This document shows, piece by piece, positions 16,207-24,135 of a DNA stretch of 49,385 nt. The first letter of the stretch is position 1. The number at the start of each line of letters is the position of its first letter. A model generated the notes under the pieces. That model did no database searches and had not been told where the DNA came from. It worked only from the letters and a program-made list of their open reading frames with translations. Source of the DNA: Streptomyces griseocarneus (GTDB lineage Bacteria > Actinomycetota > Actinomycetes > Streptomycetales > Streptomycetaceae). The stretch is taken from positions 1-49,385 of the forward strand of contig PENC01000035.1 of assembly GCA_003674045.1 (NCBI GenBank), read 5' to 3'. The translations under genes were made by a program, and so were the position numbers.

Positions 16207-16683
16207 GTGAATGACATAGCGATCCGCCCGGCCAGGTCCCACGAGTTGACCGCTGCCGCGGAACTGCGATGGCAATGGGTGCAAGAGCTCTACGGAACGC
16301 CCGACACCACGCTGGACGAGTTCGTGCCCCTGTTCGTGGCGTGGGCTCGGGAGAACGAGTCCTCACACCAGTGCATGGTGGTGGTCCACGGAGGCGCGGT
16401 CATCGGTATGGCCTGGCTGGCGGTCACGCAGCGCGTTCCGCATCCGCGTGCGTTCGAGCGGATGTCCGGGGACGTGCAGTGCGTGTACGTCGTGCCTGAC
16501 GAGCGTGACCGCGGCCTGGGCGGCGAACTGATCGAGGCGGTTCTGGCACGGGCGGACGAACTCGGTCTCGAACGGGTGACTGTGCACTCCAGCGACCGGG
16601 CGGTCTCGGCGTACTCCCGGCACGGGTTCACCGCCTCTCCTCGACTGCTCCAGGCCGAGGTCGGGCAGGACCGCGCCGGGTGA
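16207..16683 (+). CDS. GNAT-family N-acetyltransferase (158 aa)
   Basis: Single GNAT domain: NDIAIRPARSHELTAAAELR starts the fold, GAVIGMAWLAVTQRV is beta 3-4, and VYVVPDERDRGLGGELIEAV carries the acetyl-CoA loop (R-D-R-G-L-G-G). SAYSRHGFTAS is the usual C-terminal motif. The start is GTG 16207, with a modest AGGGTG upstream. It lies 95 bp after the P450 on the same strand, so cotranscription is possible. The substrate is unknown. Confidence 0.85.
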   Translation: MNDIAIRPARSHELTAAAELRWQWVQELYGTPDTTLDEFVPLFVAWARENESSHQCMVVVHGGAVIGMAWLAVTQRVPHPRAFERMSGDVQCVYVVPDERDRGLGGELIEAVLARADELGLERVTVHSSDRAVSAYSRHGFTASPRLLQAEVGQDRAG

Positions 16684-16745
16684 ACCTCCCACGAGCCACT
16701 GCCTCCGGCGAATCACCGGCCGCATGGCCCGGGTTCCGGGCGACC

Positions 16746-16780
16746 GGGGCGTGACCTGGGGACACCCCCGGTCACACCCC
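16746..16780. terminator. strong bidirectional hairpin between convergent genes
   Basis: A 35-nt nearly perfect hairpin. GGGG, GTGACC and GGGG on the left pair with CCCC, GGTCAC and CCCC on the right around an ACA loop, with two single mismatches. It lies between the GNAT gene (plus, ends 16683) and helR (minus, ends 16799), exactly where a shared terminator is expected. Confidence 0.75.
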
Positions 16781-16798
16781 CTCAGACGCCGCTCCGCC

Positions 16799-19045
16799 TC
16801 AAGCGGTTGCCGGGACGCCCGCCAGCGATTCCAGCCCCTGCGGCAGCGGGGCCTCGTGCACGATGCCCAGGCACTGTGTCGGGCGGGTGAGTGCCACGTA
16901 CAGGTCACTCACCCCGAACTCGGCGGGTTCCACCACGATCACCGTGTCGAACTCCAGGCCCTTCGCCTGCCGCGGGTCGAGGAGGACGACGGGGCGGGTG
17001 AGGTCGGGCGCCGGGCCGTGGGAGGCGGACGGGATGGCCGCCGCGAGCGCGTCGAGGCGTTCGCGCGGGGCGACGACCGCGAGCCGGCCCGTGTCGCGGG
17101 ACTCCCGGGCGACGGCGTCGGCGACGGCGCGCGGCAGGTCGTCGGCGCGGTGCGCCCACGGCCGTACGCCCGTGGACCGGACCGAGCTCGGCGGGGCGAA
17201 GGAGGGGGCCGCGGAGCGGATCACCTCCGCCGCGACCTCCATGATCTCGGCGGGCGTACGGTAGTTGACGCCGAGCCTGACGTGCTCCCAGCGGTCACCG
17301 ACGTACGGTGCGAGGATCGTCCCCCACGCGCCGACGCCGCCGGGTTCCGCGGTCTGCGCCGGGTCGCCGACGAGGGTCATCGAGCGGGTCGGGCAGCGGC
17401 GCATCAGCAGCCGCCACGCCATGGCGGACAGCTCCTGCGCCTCGTCCACGATGATGTGGCCGAAGGCCCAGGTCCGGTCGGCGGCGGCACGCTCGGCGGC
17501 GGTGCGGTGGTCGGCCTCCTCGTGCCGGTCGGCGAGCCGCTCCGCGTCGACCAGGTCGTGGGCGGCCAGCACCTCCGAGTCCTCGTCCTCGCGTTCCTCG
17601 AACTCCTGGGTGCGGGAACCGTAGGAGAGGTCGAGCACGCCCTGCGCGTACGCGATGCGCTCCTGGCGTTCCGCCTCGGCACGGGCGCGGGCGGCCGAGT
17701 CGTCCTCGCCGAGGAGCTCGGCGGCCTCGTCCAGCAGCGGGACGTCCGCGGGCGTCCAGTCGCCGCCCTCGCGCCGGATGGCGGCCGCGGCGGCCTCCGG
17801 GAGGTGGACGGGCTCGGCGAGGAAGTCGGCGACGAGTTGCCGCGGGGTGAGGGCGGGCCACAGCTCGTCGATGGCGGCGTGCACCTCGGGGCTGGCGGCG
17901 ACGGCCTTGCCGAGCTGGGCGACGTCGTCGGGGCCGAGGAGGTTCGGCCCGCCGTACGGGTCGGCGCCGATACGGTCGGCGAGTTGCGCGGTCAGCGCGT
18001 CGATGACACGGAACGCGAAGTACGGGCGGGCGAGGTTGTGCGGCAGGTTCATGGCGCGGGCCTGATCCCGCGCCTCCTCGGCGACGGCCGCGTCCAGCAG
18101 CAGCTCGCCGTCCTCGTGGTCGATGACGATCGCGGGGCCGGGGAGCGTCTGCCGGTCGCGCACGAAGCGGGCCAGGGCCTCGGCCATCGTGGCGGCGCCC
18201 TTGACCGCGGCGGCCTCGGGGGTGTCCGTGCCGGTCGCGGTCACGCCGGGGAAGAGCTCGGCGGGCGTGGCGAGCAGGACACCGGTCTCGCCGAGCGAGG
18301 GCAGCACCTCGCCGATGTAGCCGAGGAAGGCGGGGTTGGGGCCGACGATCAGCACGGCGCGGCGGGCCAGCTGCTCGCGGTGCGCGTAGAGCAGGAAGGC
18401 GGCGCGGTGCAGCGCCACCACGGTCTTGCCGGTGCCCGGCCCGCCCTCGACGACGAGGACGCCCTGGTGCGGGGCCCGGATGATGCGGTCCTGGTCCGCC
18501 TGGATGGTCTGCACGATGTCGTGCATACGGCCGGTGCGCGCCGCGTCCAGCGCCGCGAGCAGGACGGCGTCGGCGTCGGCGCCCTCGTGCCCGGTGCGCT
18601 CGCCGTCCGTGAGGTCCAGGATCTCGTCGTGCAGGGCGGTGACCCGGCGGCCCTCGGTGGTGATGTGACGCCTGCGGCGCAGTCCCATCGGAGTGTGGCC
18701 CGTGGCGAGGTAGAAGGGCCGCGCGACCTCGGCGCGCCAGTCGATGACCAGTGGGGTGCGGTCGGCGTCGTCGCGCCGCATGCCGATGCGGCCGATGTGG
18801 TGGTCGCGCCCGTCGCGGAACGCGAGGCGGCCGAAGCAGAGCCCGTTCTCACCGGAGTTGAAGGCGGCGAGCAGGCCGGACTGCTCCGCCACGAGCACAT
18901 CGCGCTCCAGACGCGCCTGGAAGGTGTTTCCGGCAGGCGACAGTGCCGTGGCGACCGCCGCCTCGGCCTGCGTACGCAGTTCGGCGAGGCGCTCGTGGAG
19001 CAGGTCGATGAATTCCTGCTCGCGCCGCATTTCCTCGTTTGACAA
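16799..19045 (-). CDS. helR: HelR/HelD-type RNA polymerase recycling ATPase (748 aa)
   Basis: A superfamily 1 helicase-like ATPase. An N-terminal coiled arm (1-60) precedes DWRAEVARPFYLATG at 103-117, Walker A GGPGTGKT at 201-208, Walker B VDEAQELS at 533-540, GDPAQT at 560-565 and a C-terminal motor ending with YVALTRPTQCLGIVHEAPLP. This layout and length fit actinobacterial HelD-class proteins, which free stalled RNA polymerase. The HelR branch also removes rifamycins from it and gives resistance or tolerance. The start is TTG 19045 with GGGAG 6 nt upstream; an ATG five codons later has a poorly spaced site. It is a single gene ending at a shared terminator. Confidence 0.88.
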   Translation of the reverse strand: MSNEEMRREQEFIDLLHERLAELRTQAEAAVATALSPAGNTFQARLERDVLVAEQSGLLAAFNSGENGLCFGRLAFRDGRDHHIGRIGMRRDDADRTPLVIDWRAEVARPFYLATGHTPMGLRRRRHITTEGRRVTALHDEILDLTDGERTGHEGADADAVLLAALDAARTGRMHDIVQTIQADQDRIIRAPHQGVLVVEGGPGTGKTVVALHRAAFLLYAHREQLARRAVLIVGPNPAFLGYIGEVLPSLGETGVLLATPAELFPGVTATGTDTPEAAAVKGAATMAEALARFVRDRQTLPGPAIVIDHEDGELLLDAAVAEEARDQARAMNLPHNLARPYFAFRVIDALTAQLADRIGADPYGGPNLLGPDDVAQLGKAVAASPEVHAAIDELWPALTPRQLVADFLAEPVHLPEAAAAAIRREGGDWTPADVPLLDEAAELLGEDDSAARARAEAERQERIAYAQGVLDLSYGSRTQEFEEREDEDSEVLAAHDLVDAERLADRHEEADHRTAAERAAADRTWAFGHIIVDEAQELSAMAWRLLMRRCPTRSMTLVGDPAQTAEPGGVGAWGTILAPYVGDRWEHVRLGVNYRTPAEIMEVAAEVIRSAAPSFAPPSSVRSTGVRPWAHRADDLPRAVADAVARESRDTGRLAVVAPRERLDALAAAIPSASHGPAPDLTRPVVLLDPRQAKGLEFDTVIVVEPAEFGVSDLYVALTRPTQCLGIVHEAPLPQGLESLAGVPATA

Positions 19046-19120
19046 TTCGACTCCCGCCCGGATATGGTGGCTCCATAAAGCTTCTCCGTGACCCGGGTGA
19101 CCATGGGCACGGAATTTTCC

Positions 19121-19170
19121 ATATTACGCGCAGAAATACCCCGGCCGTCAATACGTGCCGGGGTATTTCT
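19121..19170 (-). promoter_or_regulatory. helR promoter embedded in a 14-bp inverted repeat
   Basis: AGAAATACCCCGGC (19132-19145) and GCCGGGGTATTTCT (19157-19170) are perfect inverted copies around an 11-bp spacer. On the minus strand the spacer contains TTGACG (19151-19146) as a -35 box, and TAATAT (19126-19121) follows 19 bp later as a -10 box. Transcription would start near 19114, about 70 nt before the TTG start. The repeat is therefore upstream of the transcript and should act as an operator, not a terminator. Rifamycin-associated elements precede many helR genes; whether this matches that consensus needs checking. Confidence 0.65.
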
Positions 19171-19416
19171 GTGTTGCGGAGGCTCCGCCGGACCTGGCGG
19201 CGTACGATGCGGCGGCCGCAGGCCCCGGCAGCCGTACGCGCCTGTGACCAGGGAGGCTCGATCGAGGAACCATCCGCCTCAACCTCACCACAGGCAACGG
19301 GAACTACTGTTCTTCGCGATCATCCGGGTGAATCCGCGGATATGCCACCCCGTGCCGGGGGGCACCCCTGCAACCGATGAACGGCCGGACTCCGCGGAAC
19401 CAGGGGGTGCGGGTCC
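19171..19416. other. intergenic stretch without a recognisable gene
   Basis: It lies between the helR operator and the cupredoxin fragment. No intact coding pattern or clear promoter is visible, apart from AGGGGG shortly before the ATG at 19417. Confidence 0.4.
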
Positions 19417-19617
19417 ATGAACACCGTCTCGATCCTGAACTTCTCGTTCAACCCGCAGGTGCTCAGCATTCTGCCGGGCGATGTGGTCACCCGGATCACC
19501 AACGACAATGTCACCCACAGCGCGGGCCCCGCCGTCGGCGCGTCGCCGACGTGGGACCGAGGGGCAGGAGGGCCCGGGAGAGGTGGGCCGTCACCGAGCC
19601 AGCCGTCCCAGCAGTGA
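19417..19617 (+). pseudogene. cupredoxin (plastocyanin/azurin-like) N-terminal fragment
   Basis: The reading begins MNTVSILNFSFNPQVLSILP, then GDVVTRITNDNVTHSAG. In cupredoxins this pattern (I-x-x-F-x-F-x-P, then G-D-x-V-x-x-x-N-x-D-x-x-x-H) forms the first strands up to the first copper-ligand His. After residue 45 the sequence becomes low-complexity and stops at 19617, inside the 3' end of the opposite permease gene. The Cys, second His and Met ligands are missing, as is a signal peptide. I read it as a truncated relic cut next to the ABC operon. Confidence 0.55.
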
Positions 19618-20466
19618 CGCCGCCGCCGCGACGCCGAGTGCGGCTGCGCCGGTCAGGACGGCGAAGTCCGTGACCAGGTGTGCCGGGGTGGAGATGAGGA
19701 GACCGCGGAGGGCGTCGACCTCGTAGCTCAGGGGGTTCACCGCGCTCACGGCCTTGAGCCAGCCCGGCATGACCGAGACGGGGTAGAGCGCGTTGGAGCC
19801 GAAGAAGAGCGGCATGGTGATGGCCTGGCCGATACCCATCAGGCGGTCGCGGGTGAGGACGATGCCGGCGATCGACATGGACAGGCAGGAGAAGAAGGCC
19901 GAGCCGAGCAGGACGGCCGCCACGACGCCGAGGAGTTTGAGGGGGTTCCAGGTGAGGGCCACGCCCAGCACGGCCGCGAGAGCGACGACGACCACGGCCT
20001 GGATCACCGCCTTGACCCCGGCGGCGAAGGCCTTGCCGGTGACCAGGGCAGTCCTGGGCGTGGGGGTCACCAGGAGCTTGGTCAGCACCCCGGAGTCCCG
20101 CTCCCAGATGATCATGATGCCGTAGAAGATGGCGATGAACATCGCGGACTGCGCGATGATCCCGGGCGCGAGGTAGTCGAGGTAGGGGACGTCCGTGGGG
20201 ATGGCGTGGATCCGGGTGAAGGTCTCACCGAAGATCAGCAGCCAGAGCGCGGGCTGTACGGCGCGGGTGTAGAGCTCCGTGCGGTCGTGCCGCAGTTTCT
20301 GCAGCTCGACGGCGCACATCGCCCAGGTGCGGGCGGGGATCACCCGCCAGCCCCCGCGCGGGCGCGGCGGTGTCAGCAGCAGGGGAAACGCGGTCTCGGC
20401 CGGCGCGGCGTGAGCCGACGCGACGTCAGCCGACGCGGGACGCGGTGCTGCGGGTACGGCGGACAT
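19591..20466 (-). CDS. ABC-2 type efflux permease, DrrB-like (291 aa)
   Basis: Six transmembrane helices with the ABC-2 layout. TRAVQPALWLLIFGETFTRI is TM1, SAMFIAIFYGIMIIWERDSG leads to the GVLTKLLVTPTPR loop, and TRDRLMGIGQAITMPLFFGS with ALYPVSVMPGWLK forms the later helices. This is the membrane half of DrrAB-type drug and lipid exporters. I start at ATG 20466 with GGGGAG upstream; another ATG lies 10 codons earlier. It overlaps the ATPase gene by 41 bp, which implies translational coupling. It is the last gene of marR-ATPase-permease. Confidence 0.88.
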   Translation of the reverse strand: MSAVPAAPRPASADVASAHAAPAETAFPLLLTPPRPRGGWRVIPARTWAMCAVELQKLRHDRTELYTRAVQPALWLLIFGETFTRIHAIPTDVPYLDYLAPGIIAQSAMFIAIFYGIMIIWERDSGVLTKLLVTPTPRTALVTGKAFAAGVKAVIQAVVVVALAAVLGVALTWNPLKLLGVVAAVLLGSAFFSCLSMSIAGIVLTRDRLMGIGQAITMPLFFGSNALYPVSVMPGWLKAVSAVNPLSYEVDALRGLLISTPAHLVTDFAVLTGAAALGVAAAASLLGRLAR

Positions 20467-21367
20467 CGCGGAACTCCCCTCGTTCCTCGTCGGCACCCGG
20501 CCCGTTCAGCCCGCTGCCCGCGACGTGCCGGAACACGTCCTCCAGGGTCGGCGGGGCGGTTTCGGCGCTCTCGCCGTCGGCTTCGCGGCGATGGGCGACC
20601 AGGGCGCCCTTCAGCTCGTCGGGGGTGCCCAGGGCCCGGATGCGGCCCCGGTGCATCAGCGCCACGCGGTCGCAGCGCCGGTCGGCCTCCTCCATGGAGT
20701 GGGTCGTGACCAGCACGGTCATACCGGTGCCCGCCCGTATGCGGTTGATGCGCTCCCACACGCTGTCCCGGGCGATCGGGTCGAGACCGACGGTCGGCTC
20801 GTCCAGGATCATCAGCCGGGGCGCGCTGACCAGGGCCTGCGCGAGCTCCAGCCTGCGCACCATGCCGCCCGAGTACGTGCTCACGAGCCGGTCGGCGACA
20901 TCGGCGAGCCCGACCGCCTCCAGCGCCTGCGCGACGCGGTCGGCGCGCTCCCGGCGGGGCGAGTCGAAGACACGGGCGAAGAGCGCGACGTTCTCCCGCC
21001 CGGTCAGGCCGCCGTCGGCGGACAACTGCTGCGGCACATAGCCGAGCAGGCGTCGTACGGCCATCCGCTGCCGGGCCGCGTCGTGCCCGAAGACCTCGAT
21101 GACGCCGGGCGGTACGGGCAGCAGCGTGGTGATGGTCCGCATCGTGGTCGTCTTGCCCGCGCCGTTGGGGCCGAGGAGACCGAAGACCTCTCCCGGGGCG
21201 ACGGACAGGTCCAGTCCGTCGACCGCGGTGACGGTTCCGAAGGCGTAGCGCAGTCCGCGGCAGCGGACGGCCGCTTCCGGTTCCGGTACGGATTCCGGTA
21301 TTTCCGGCACTTCCGGCGCGGACTCCGGTATGGATTTTGGTGGTTGCGGTTGCAGGGGTGCGGTCAT
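20426..21367 (-). CDS. ABC transporter ATPase, DrrA-like (313 aa)
   Basis: Nucleotide-binding domain with Walker A GLLGPNGAGKTTT, Q-loop GYVPQQLS, signature YSGGMVRRLELAQAL, Walker B RLMILDEPTVGLD and H-loop VTTHSMEEADRRCDRVALM. GRIRALGTPDELK near the end and a C-terminal tail are typical of the DrrA/CcmA drug-resistance class. The first 33 residues are an unusual Pro/Glu/Ser-rich leader with repeated PE(I/S)PES units. The start ATG at 21367 has GGGGAGG upstream and overlaps the regulator stop as ATGA. Export of a toxic or self-made hydrophobic compound is the likely role. Confidence 0.92.
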   Translation of the reverse strand: MTAPLQPQPPKSIPESAPEVPEIPESVPEPEAAVRCRGLRYAFGTVTAVDGLDLSVAPGEVFGLLGPNGAGKTTTMRTITTLLPVPPGVIEVFGHDAARQRMAVRRLLGYVPQQLSADGGLTGRENVALFARVFDSPRRERADRVAQALEAVGLADVADRLVSTYSGGMVRRLELAQALVSAPRLMILDEPTVGLDPIARDSVWERINRIRAGTGMTVLVTTHSMEEADRRCDRVALMHRGRIRALGTPDELKGALVAHRREADGESAETAPPTLEDVFRHVAGSGLNGPGADEERGEFRDVRRTRSTASRVG

Positions 21368-21819
21368 GGTGCCTCCCCGGTGGTGCGGAGGGACTCTGCG
21401 AGCCGTCTGAGGGCGGGCAGCGCCGCGGCGAGGGCGGCCCGGTCCTCGGGGGTGAGTGTCGCGATCCGGTCCCGGAAGAGGGCGCCGCGCCGGGCGTCGA
21501 TGTCCCGCAGCCTCTCCCGGCACGCGGGGGTCGGGTGCAGCATGACGGCGCGGCCGTCGCACGGGTCGGTCTCGCGGCGCAACAGACCGGCCCTGACCAG
21601 CTGGTTCACCAGGGTGCTGACGGAATTGGCCGCCAGATAGAGCTCCTTGGCGGCGGCGGAGACCCCGATGCCGGGGCGTTCCACGACGACGCGCAGGAGT
21701 TCGGCCTGGGCGCCGCGCAGGCGTGGGGCTGCCAGACCGGCCCACACGCTTCGCCTGGCCAGCCTCTGGATGCCCTTCAGCACTCCGGCGAGCTCGTCGG
21801 AGAGTCCGTCTGCGCTCAC
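21364..21819 (-). CDS. MarR-family transcriptional regulator (151 aa)
   Basis: A winged helix-turn-helix protein. LRGAQAELLRVVVERPGIGV and SAAAKELYLAANSVSTLVNQ form the recognition region, RAGLLRRETDPCDGRAVMLH is the wing (D-x-R conserved), and the dimer helices are at the C-terminus. It starts at GTG 21819 and ends overlapping the ATPase ATG by 4 bp. MarR proteins usually repress their own operon and release DNA on binding a phenolic or drug ligand. So it likely controls this exporter. Confidence 0.88.
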   Translation of the reverse strand: MSADGLSDELAGVLKGIQRLARRSVWAGLAAPRLRGAQAELLRVVVERPGIGVSAAAKELYLAANSVSTLVNQLVRAGLLRRETDPCDGRAVMLHPTPACRERLRDIDARRGALFRDRIATLTPEDRAALAAALPALRRLAESLRTTGEAP

Positions 21820-21911
21820 CCGTTCAGCGTACCTCTGAGTGAGAGGTTCCCCGAGGGGCTGTACCGCTCCGGCTGTACCGCCCCGCCGTACCCCGAAGGA
21901 GCCGTCAGCGG

Positions 21912-22556
21912 TCAGCGGCGGCGGAGACCCGCGGTGAGCATGCTCGCGCCGGTCAGCGCGAAGAGCCCGGCGGAGACATCGAGACCGACGGTGTCGGGTG
22001 TGCGGTCGCCGGGTTCGACGGCGTACGGGCCGAGGAGGCCCGCCGGGTCCCGCAGCAGGGTCACCCGCTGAAGTGGCCGGAACTGTCCCGTGCAGTTCTG
22101 CTGCTCGGACAGCTGGTGGACGACGCCGGACGTGTCGATCACGGTGCAGGTGGCCAGTTCGGTGCCCTTGGCGTTCCGGTGCGTACCGGCCCGGGCGACC
22201 ACGGCGTCGACGGGGTCGCCGAGCTCCTTCGCGTACAGGTCGTAGAGCGCGGGGCCCGCGAAGAGGAGCAGGCCGAAGGCCGACAGGCAGGTCATGGTCG
22301 CGGCGCCCGGCCGACGCCACTCGCCGCCCGCCACCCCGGCCGCCGCGCCGACGGCGACGAAGCCGAGGGGGATGGTGAACCAGAGGCCGTTCGGGTACTG
22401 GGCGCACCACCCCCCGAGGGTGGCCAGCCCCGGGACGGCGACGGCCCACTCGATGCTGGTCCGCCGACGGTGCCGCGGCCCGCAGTCACCGGCCCTCGCA
22501 GCCTCCCCCGCGGCGGCGGCTGTGGGCGACGCCAGAGCGGCCTCGATCACGTTCAC
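21912..22556 (-). CDS. integral membrane protein, unknown function (214 aa)
   Basis: GTG start at 22556 with GGAGG 6 nt upstream. Four hydrophobic segments are visible: AVAVPGLATLGGW, LWFTIPLGFVAVGAAAGVAG, MTCLSAFGLLLFAGPALYDL, and a C-terminal VGLDVSAGLFALTGASMLTA. Between the third and fourth lies an extracellular-type domain of about 80 residues with two Cys (ATCTVIDT, QNCTGQF). The pattern TELATCTVIDTSGVVHQLSE resembles a small beta domain. I do not recognise the family. It is divergent from the biotin transporter and 92 bp upstream of marR on the same strand. Confidence 0.75.
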   Translation of the reverse strand: MNVIEAALASPTAAAAGEAARAGDCGPRHRRRTSIEWAVAVPGLATLGGWCAQYPNGLWFTIPLGFVAVGAAAGVAGGEWRRPGAATMTCLSAFGLLLFAGPALYDLYAKELGDPVDAVVARAGTHRNAKGTELATCTVIDTSGVVHQLSEQQNCTGQFRPLQRVTLLRDPAGLLGPYAVEPGDRTPDTVGLDVSAGLFALTGASMLTAGLRRR

Positions 22557-22870
22557 GGTCCCCCTCCGTGCCCTTCATCAAGAAGATCGTTTCCAACATA
22601 CCCGACATGTTCAGGACAGTTTTCGGCCACCCCGCCCGGAACCATACCCTCGCGTCGGTTTCGACGTTCCGGGCCCTGCCGGCCGGGGGCGGCCCGAGGC
22701 CGCGCACCCCGCGGGCCGACTCGACGGCGATCAGCCGCCGGAAGGCGCATGACCAGGGTGCTCGCCGTAGCCCGTGCGCTGCGCGACGAGTTCGGCGCCG
22801 GAGAGGGCCGTGGCGCACGTGTCGCGACCCTGCCTGCGCGCGGGCGCGTCGCGGGGGACAGAATGCCCGG
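22557..22870. other. 314-bp divergent intergenic region
   Basis: It must hold the promoters of the membrane protein (minus) and bioN (plus). An interrupted dyad, TGTTC-A-GGACA (22609-22619, one mismatch), is the only symmetric element I see. No clear -35/-10 pair or known biotin operator is recognisable. A 25-codon run from 22568 starts like a small protein but has no ribosome site. Confidence 0.35.
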
Positions 22871-23515
22871 GTGCTGAGCTTGCATCGTGAGGGCCGGTCG
22901 CCCGTCCACGCCGTGCCCGCCGGGGTGAAGCTGCTGGTCCTGTTCGCCGCGGGCACGGCGCTGTTCTTCGTACGCTCCGTCGCCGTGCTCGGCGGCGCGC
23001 TGGCCGGGGTGGCGCTGTGCTACGCGCTCGCCCGTGTGCCCTGGCGGGTCGTGGCCCGGCAGGTGCTGACGGTGGTGCCGTTCGCGGTGGCGTTGTCGGC
23101 CGTCCAGTGGCTGGTCACCGGCTGGGAAGCGGCCGTTCTGGTGGGTCTGCGCATGCTGGTGCTGGTGATGCTGGCGAATCTGGTCACCCTGACGACCAGG
23201 ACCTCCGCGATGGTCGCGGCGATCGAGGCGGTGCTGCGGCCGCTGGCTCCGCTGGGGGTGCGGCCCGAGCGGGTCGGCCTGCTGGTGGCCATGACGATCC
23301 GCTTCATCCCGGTGATCAAGGAGCAGGCCGATCAGGTGCGGGCGGCGCAGCGGGCGCGCGGGGTGGAGCGGAGCACGGCGTTCCTGGCTCCGTTGCTGGT
23401 GAAGACGTTGCGGCTGGCGGACGGACTGGGTGAGGCGCTCGACGCCAGAGGCGTGGACGGGGCCGCCGCCCGGCCCGGGAAGACCCCGAGGAGCGGGAAG
23501 GACCGCCCTCTATGA
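22871..23515 (+). CDS. bioN: biotin ECF transporter transmembrane subunit BioN (EcfT) (214 aa)
   Basis: EcfT-type protein with about five transmembrane helices. It starts LHREGRSPVHAVPAGVKLLV (the conserved P-x-x-K at the first helix) and ends with the coupling-helix region TIRFIPVIKEQADQVRAAQR, ARG. The A-R-G motif in coupling helices contacts the ATPase. GTG 22871 is the likely start, with a GGGGGAC track upstream. Its TGA overlaps the bioY ATG as ATGA, so bioN, bioY and bioM are translationally coupled. Confidence 0.85.
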   Translation: MLSLHREGRSPVHAVPAGVKLLVLFAAGTALFFVRSVAVLGGALAGVALCYALARVPWRVVARQVLTVVPFAVALSAVQWLVTGWEAAVLVGLRMLVLVMLANLVTLTTRTSAMVAAIEAVLRPLAPLGVRPERVGLLVAMTIRFIPVIKEQADQVRAAQRARGVERSTAFLAPLLVKTLRLADGLGEALDARGVDGAAARPGKTPRSGKDRPL

Positions 23516-24135
23516 TGATCCGCCGGAGCGATGGTCGCTCGGGACGGACCGGGGGATCGGGCTTGCGTACGAAGGACATGGCACAGATAGCGCTGTTCGC
23601 CGCCATCATGGTGGTGCTCGGTTTCTTTCCGCTGATCGAGCTCCCGCTCGTGCCCGCCCCGTTCACGTCCCAGACGCTCGGGGTGATCCTGGCGGGCGCC
23701 ATTCTCGGGGCGCGCCGGGGAGGGCTCGCGATCCTGCTGTTCGTCGTCCTGGTCGTGATCGGTCTGCCGGTGCTGCCGGGCGGCCGTGGCGGGCTGGGCG
23801 TCATCATGGGGCCGACCGGCGGCTTCGTCCTCGCGTACCCCGTCGGCGCGTTCGTCACGGGTCTGCTGACCGAGCGGCTGTGGCGGCGCTACAACCATGC
23901 GACCGCCCTGTTCTGCAACTTCGTCGGCGGCGCGCTGGTGCTGTACGCCATCGGCATTCCGTGGATGGCCGTCGCCGCGCACCTGTCGCTCGCGAAGGCC
24001 TTCACGGGCTCCGTCGTCTTCCTGCCGGGCGACGTGGTCAAGGTCGTGATCGGCTCGCTGGCAGCGGTGACCGTGCGCCGGGCCTATCCGATGATCGCGC
24101 CCGGGCGGCGAACGGTCCGGGACGGGCGCGCGTGA
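23512..24135 (+). CDS. bioY: biotin transporter substrate-binding subunit BioY (207 aa)
   Basis: S-component of a biotin ECF transporter with six transmembrane helices. LPLVPAPFTSQTLGVILAGA and ILGARRGGLAILLFVVLVVI are BioY hallmarks, as is GLPVLPGGRGGLGVIMGPTG followed by GFVLAYPVGAF. The segment FLPGDVVKVVIGSLAAVTVR closes the fold. An extra N-terminal tail of about 20 residues (RRSDGRSGRTGGSG) precedes the first helix. Its end overlaps the bioM GTG as GTGA. Confidence 0.93.
   Translation: MMIRRSDGRSGRTGGSGLRTKDMAQIALFAAIMVVLGFFPLIELPLVPAPFTSQTLGVILAGAILGARRGGLAILLFVVLVVIGLPVLPGGRGGLGVIMGPTGGFVLAYPVGAFVTGLLTERLWRRYNHATALFCNFVGGALVLYAIGIPWMAVAAHLSLAKAFTGSVVFLPGDVVKVVIGSLAAVTVRRAYPMIAPGRRTVRDGRA

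Noticed and set aside
16724..19042. Long plus-strand open frame over helR.
   Set aside because: The minus strand encodes a complete ATPase with all motifs; the plus-strand product is compositionally biased.
19132..19170. Perfect inverted repeat read as a rho-independent terminator.
   Set aside because: It lies upstream of helR with promoter boxes inside it, has no T-run, and the only gene ending nearby is a relic; an operator fits better.
22568..22870. Small protein starting in the gap before bioN.
   Set aside because: No ribosome site, and after about 25 residues the reading turns into Arg-rich low-complexity sequence that fuses with bioN.
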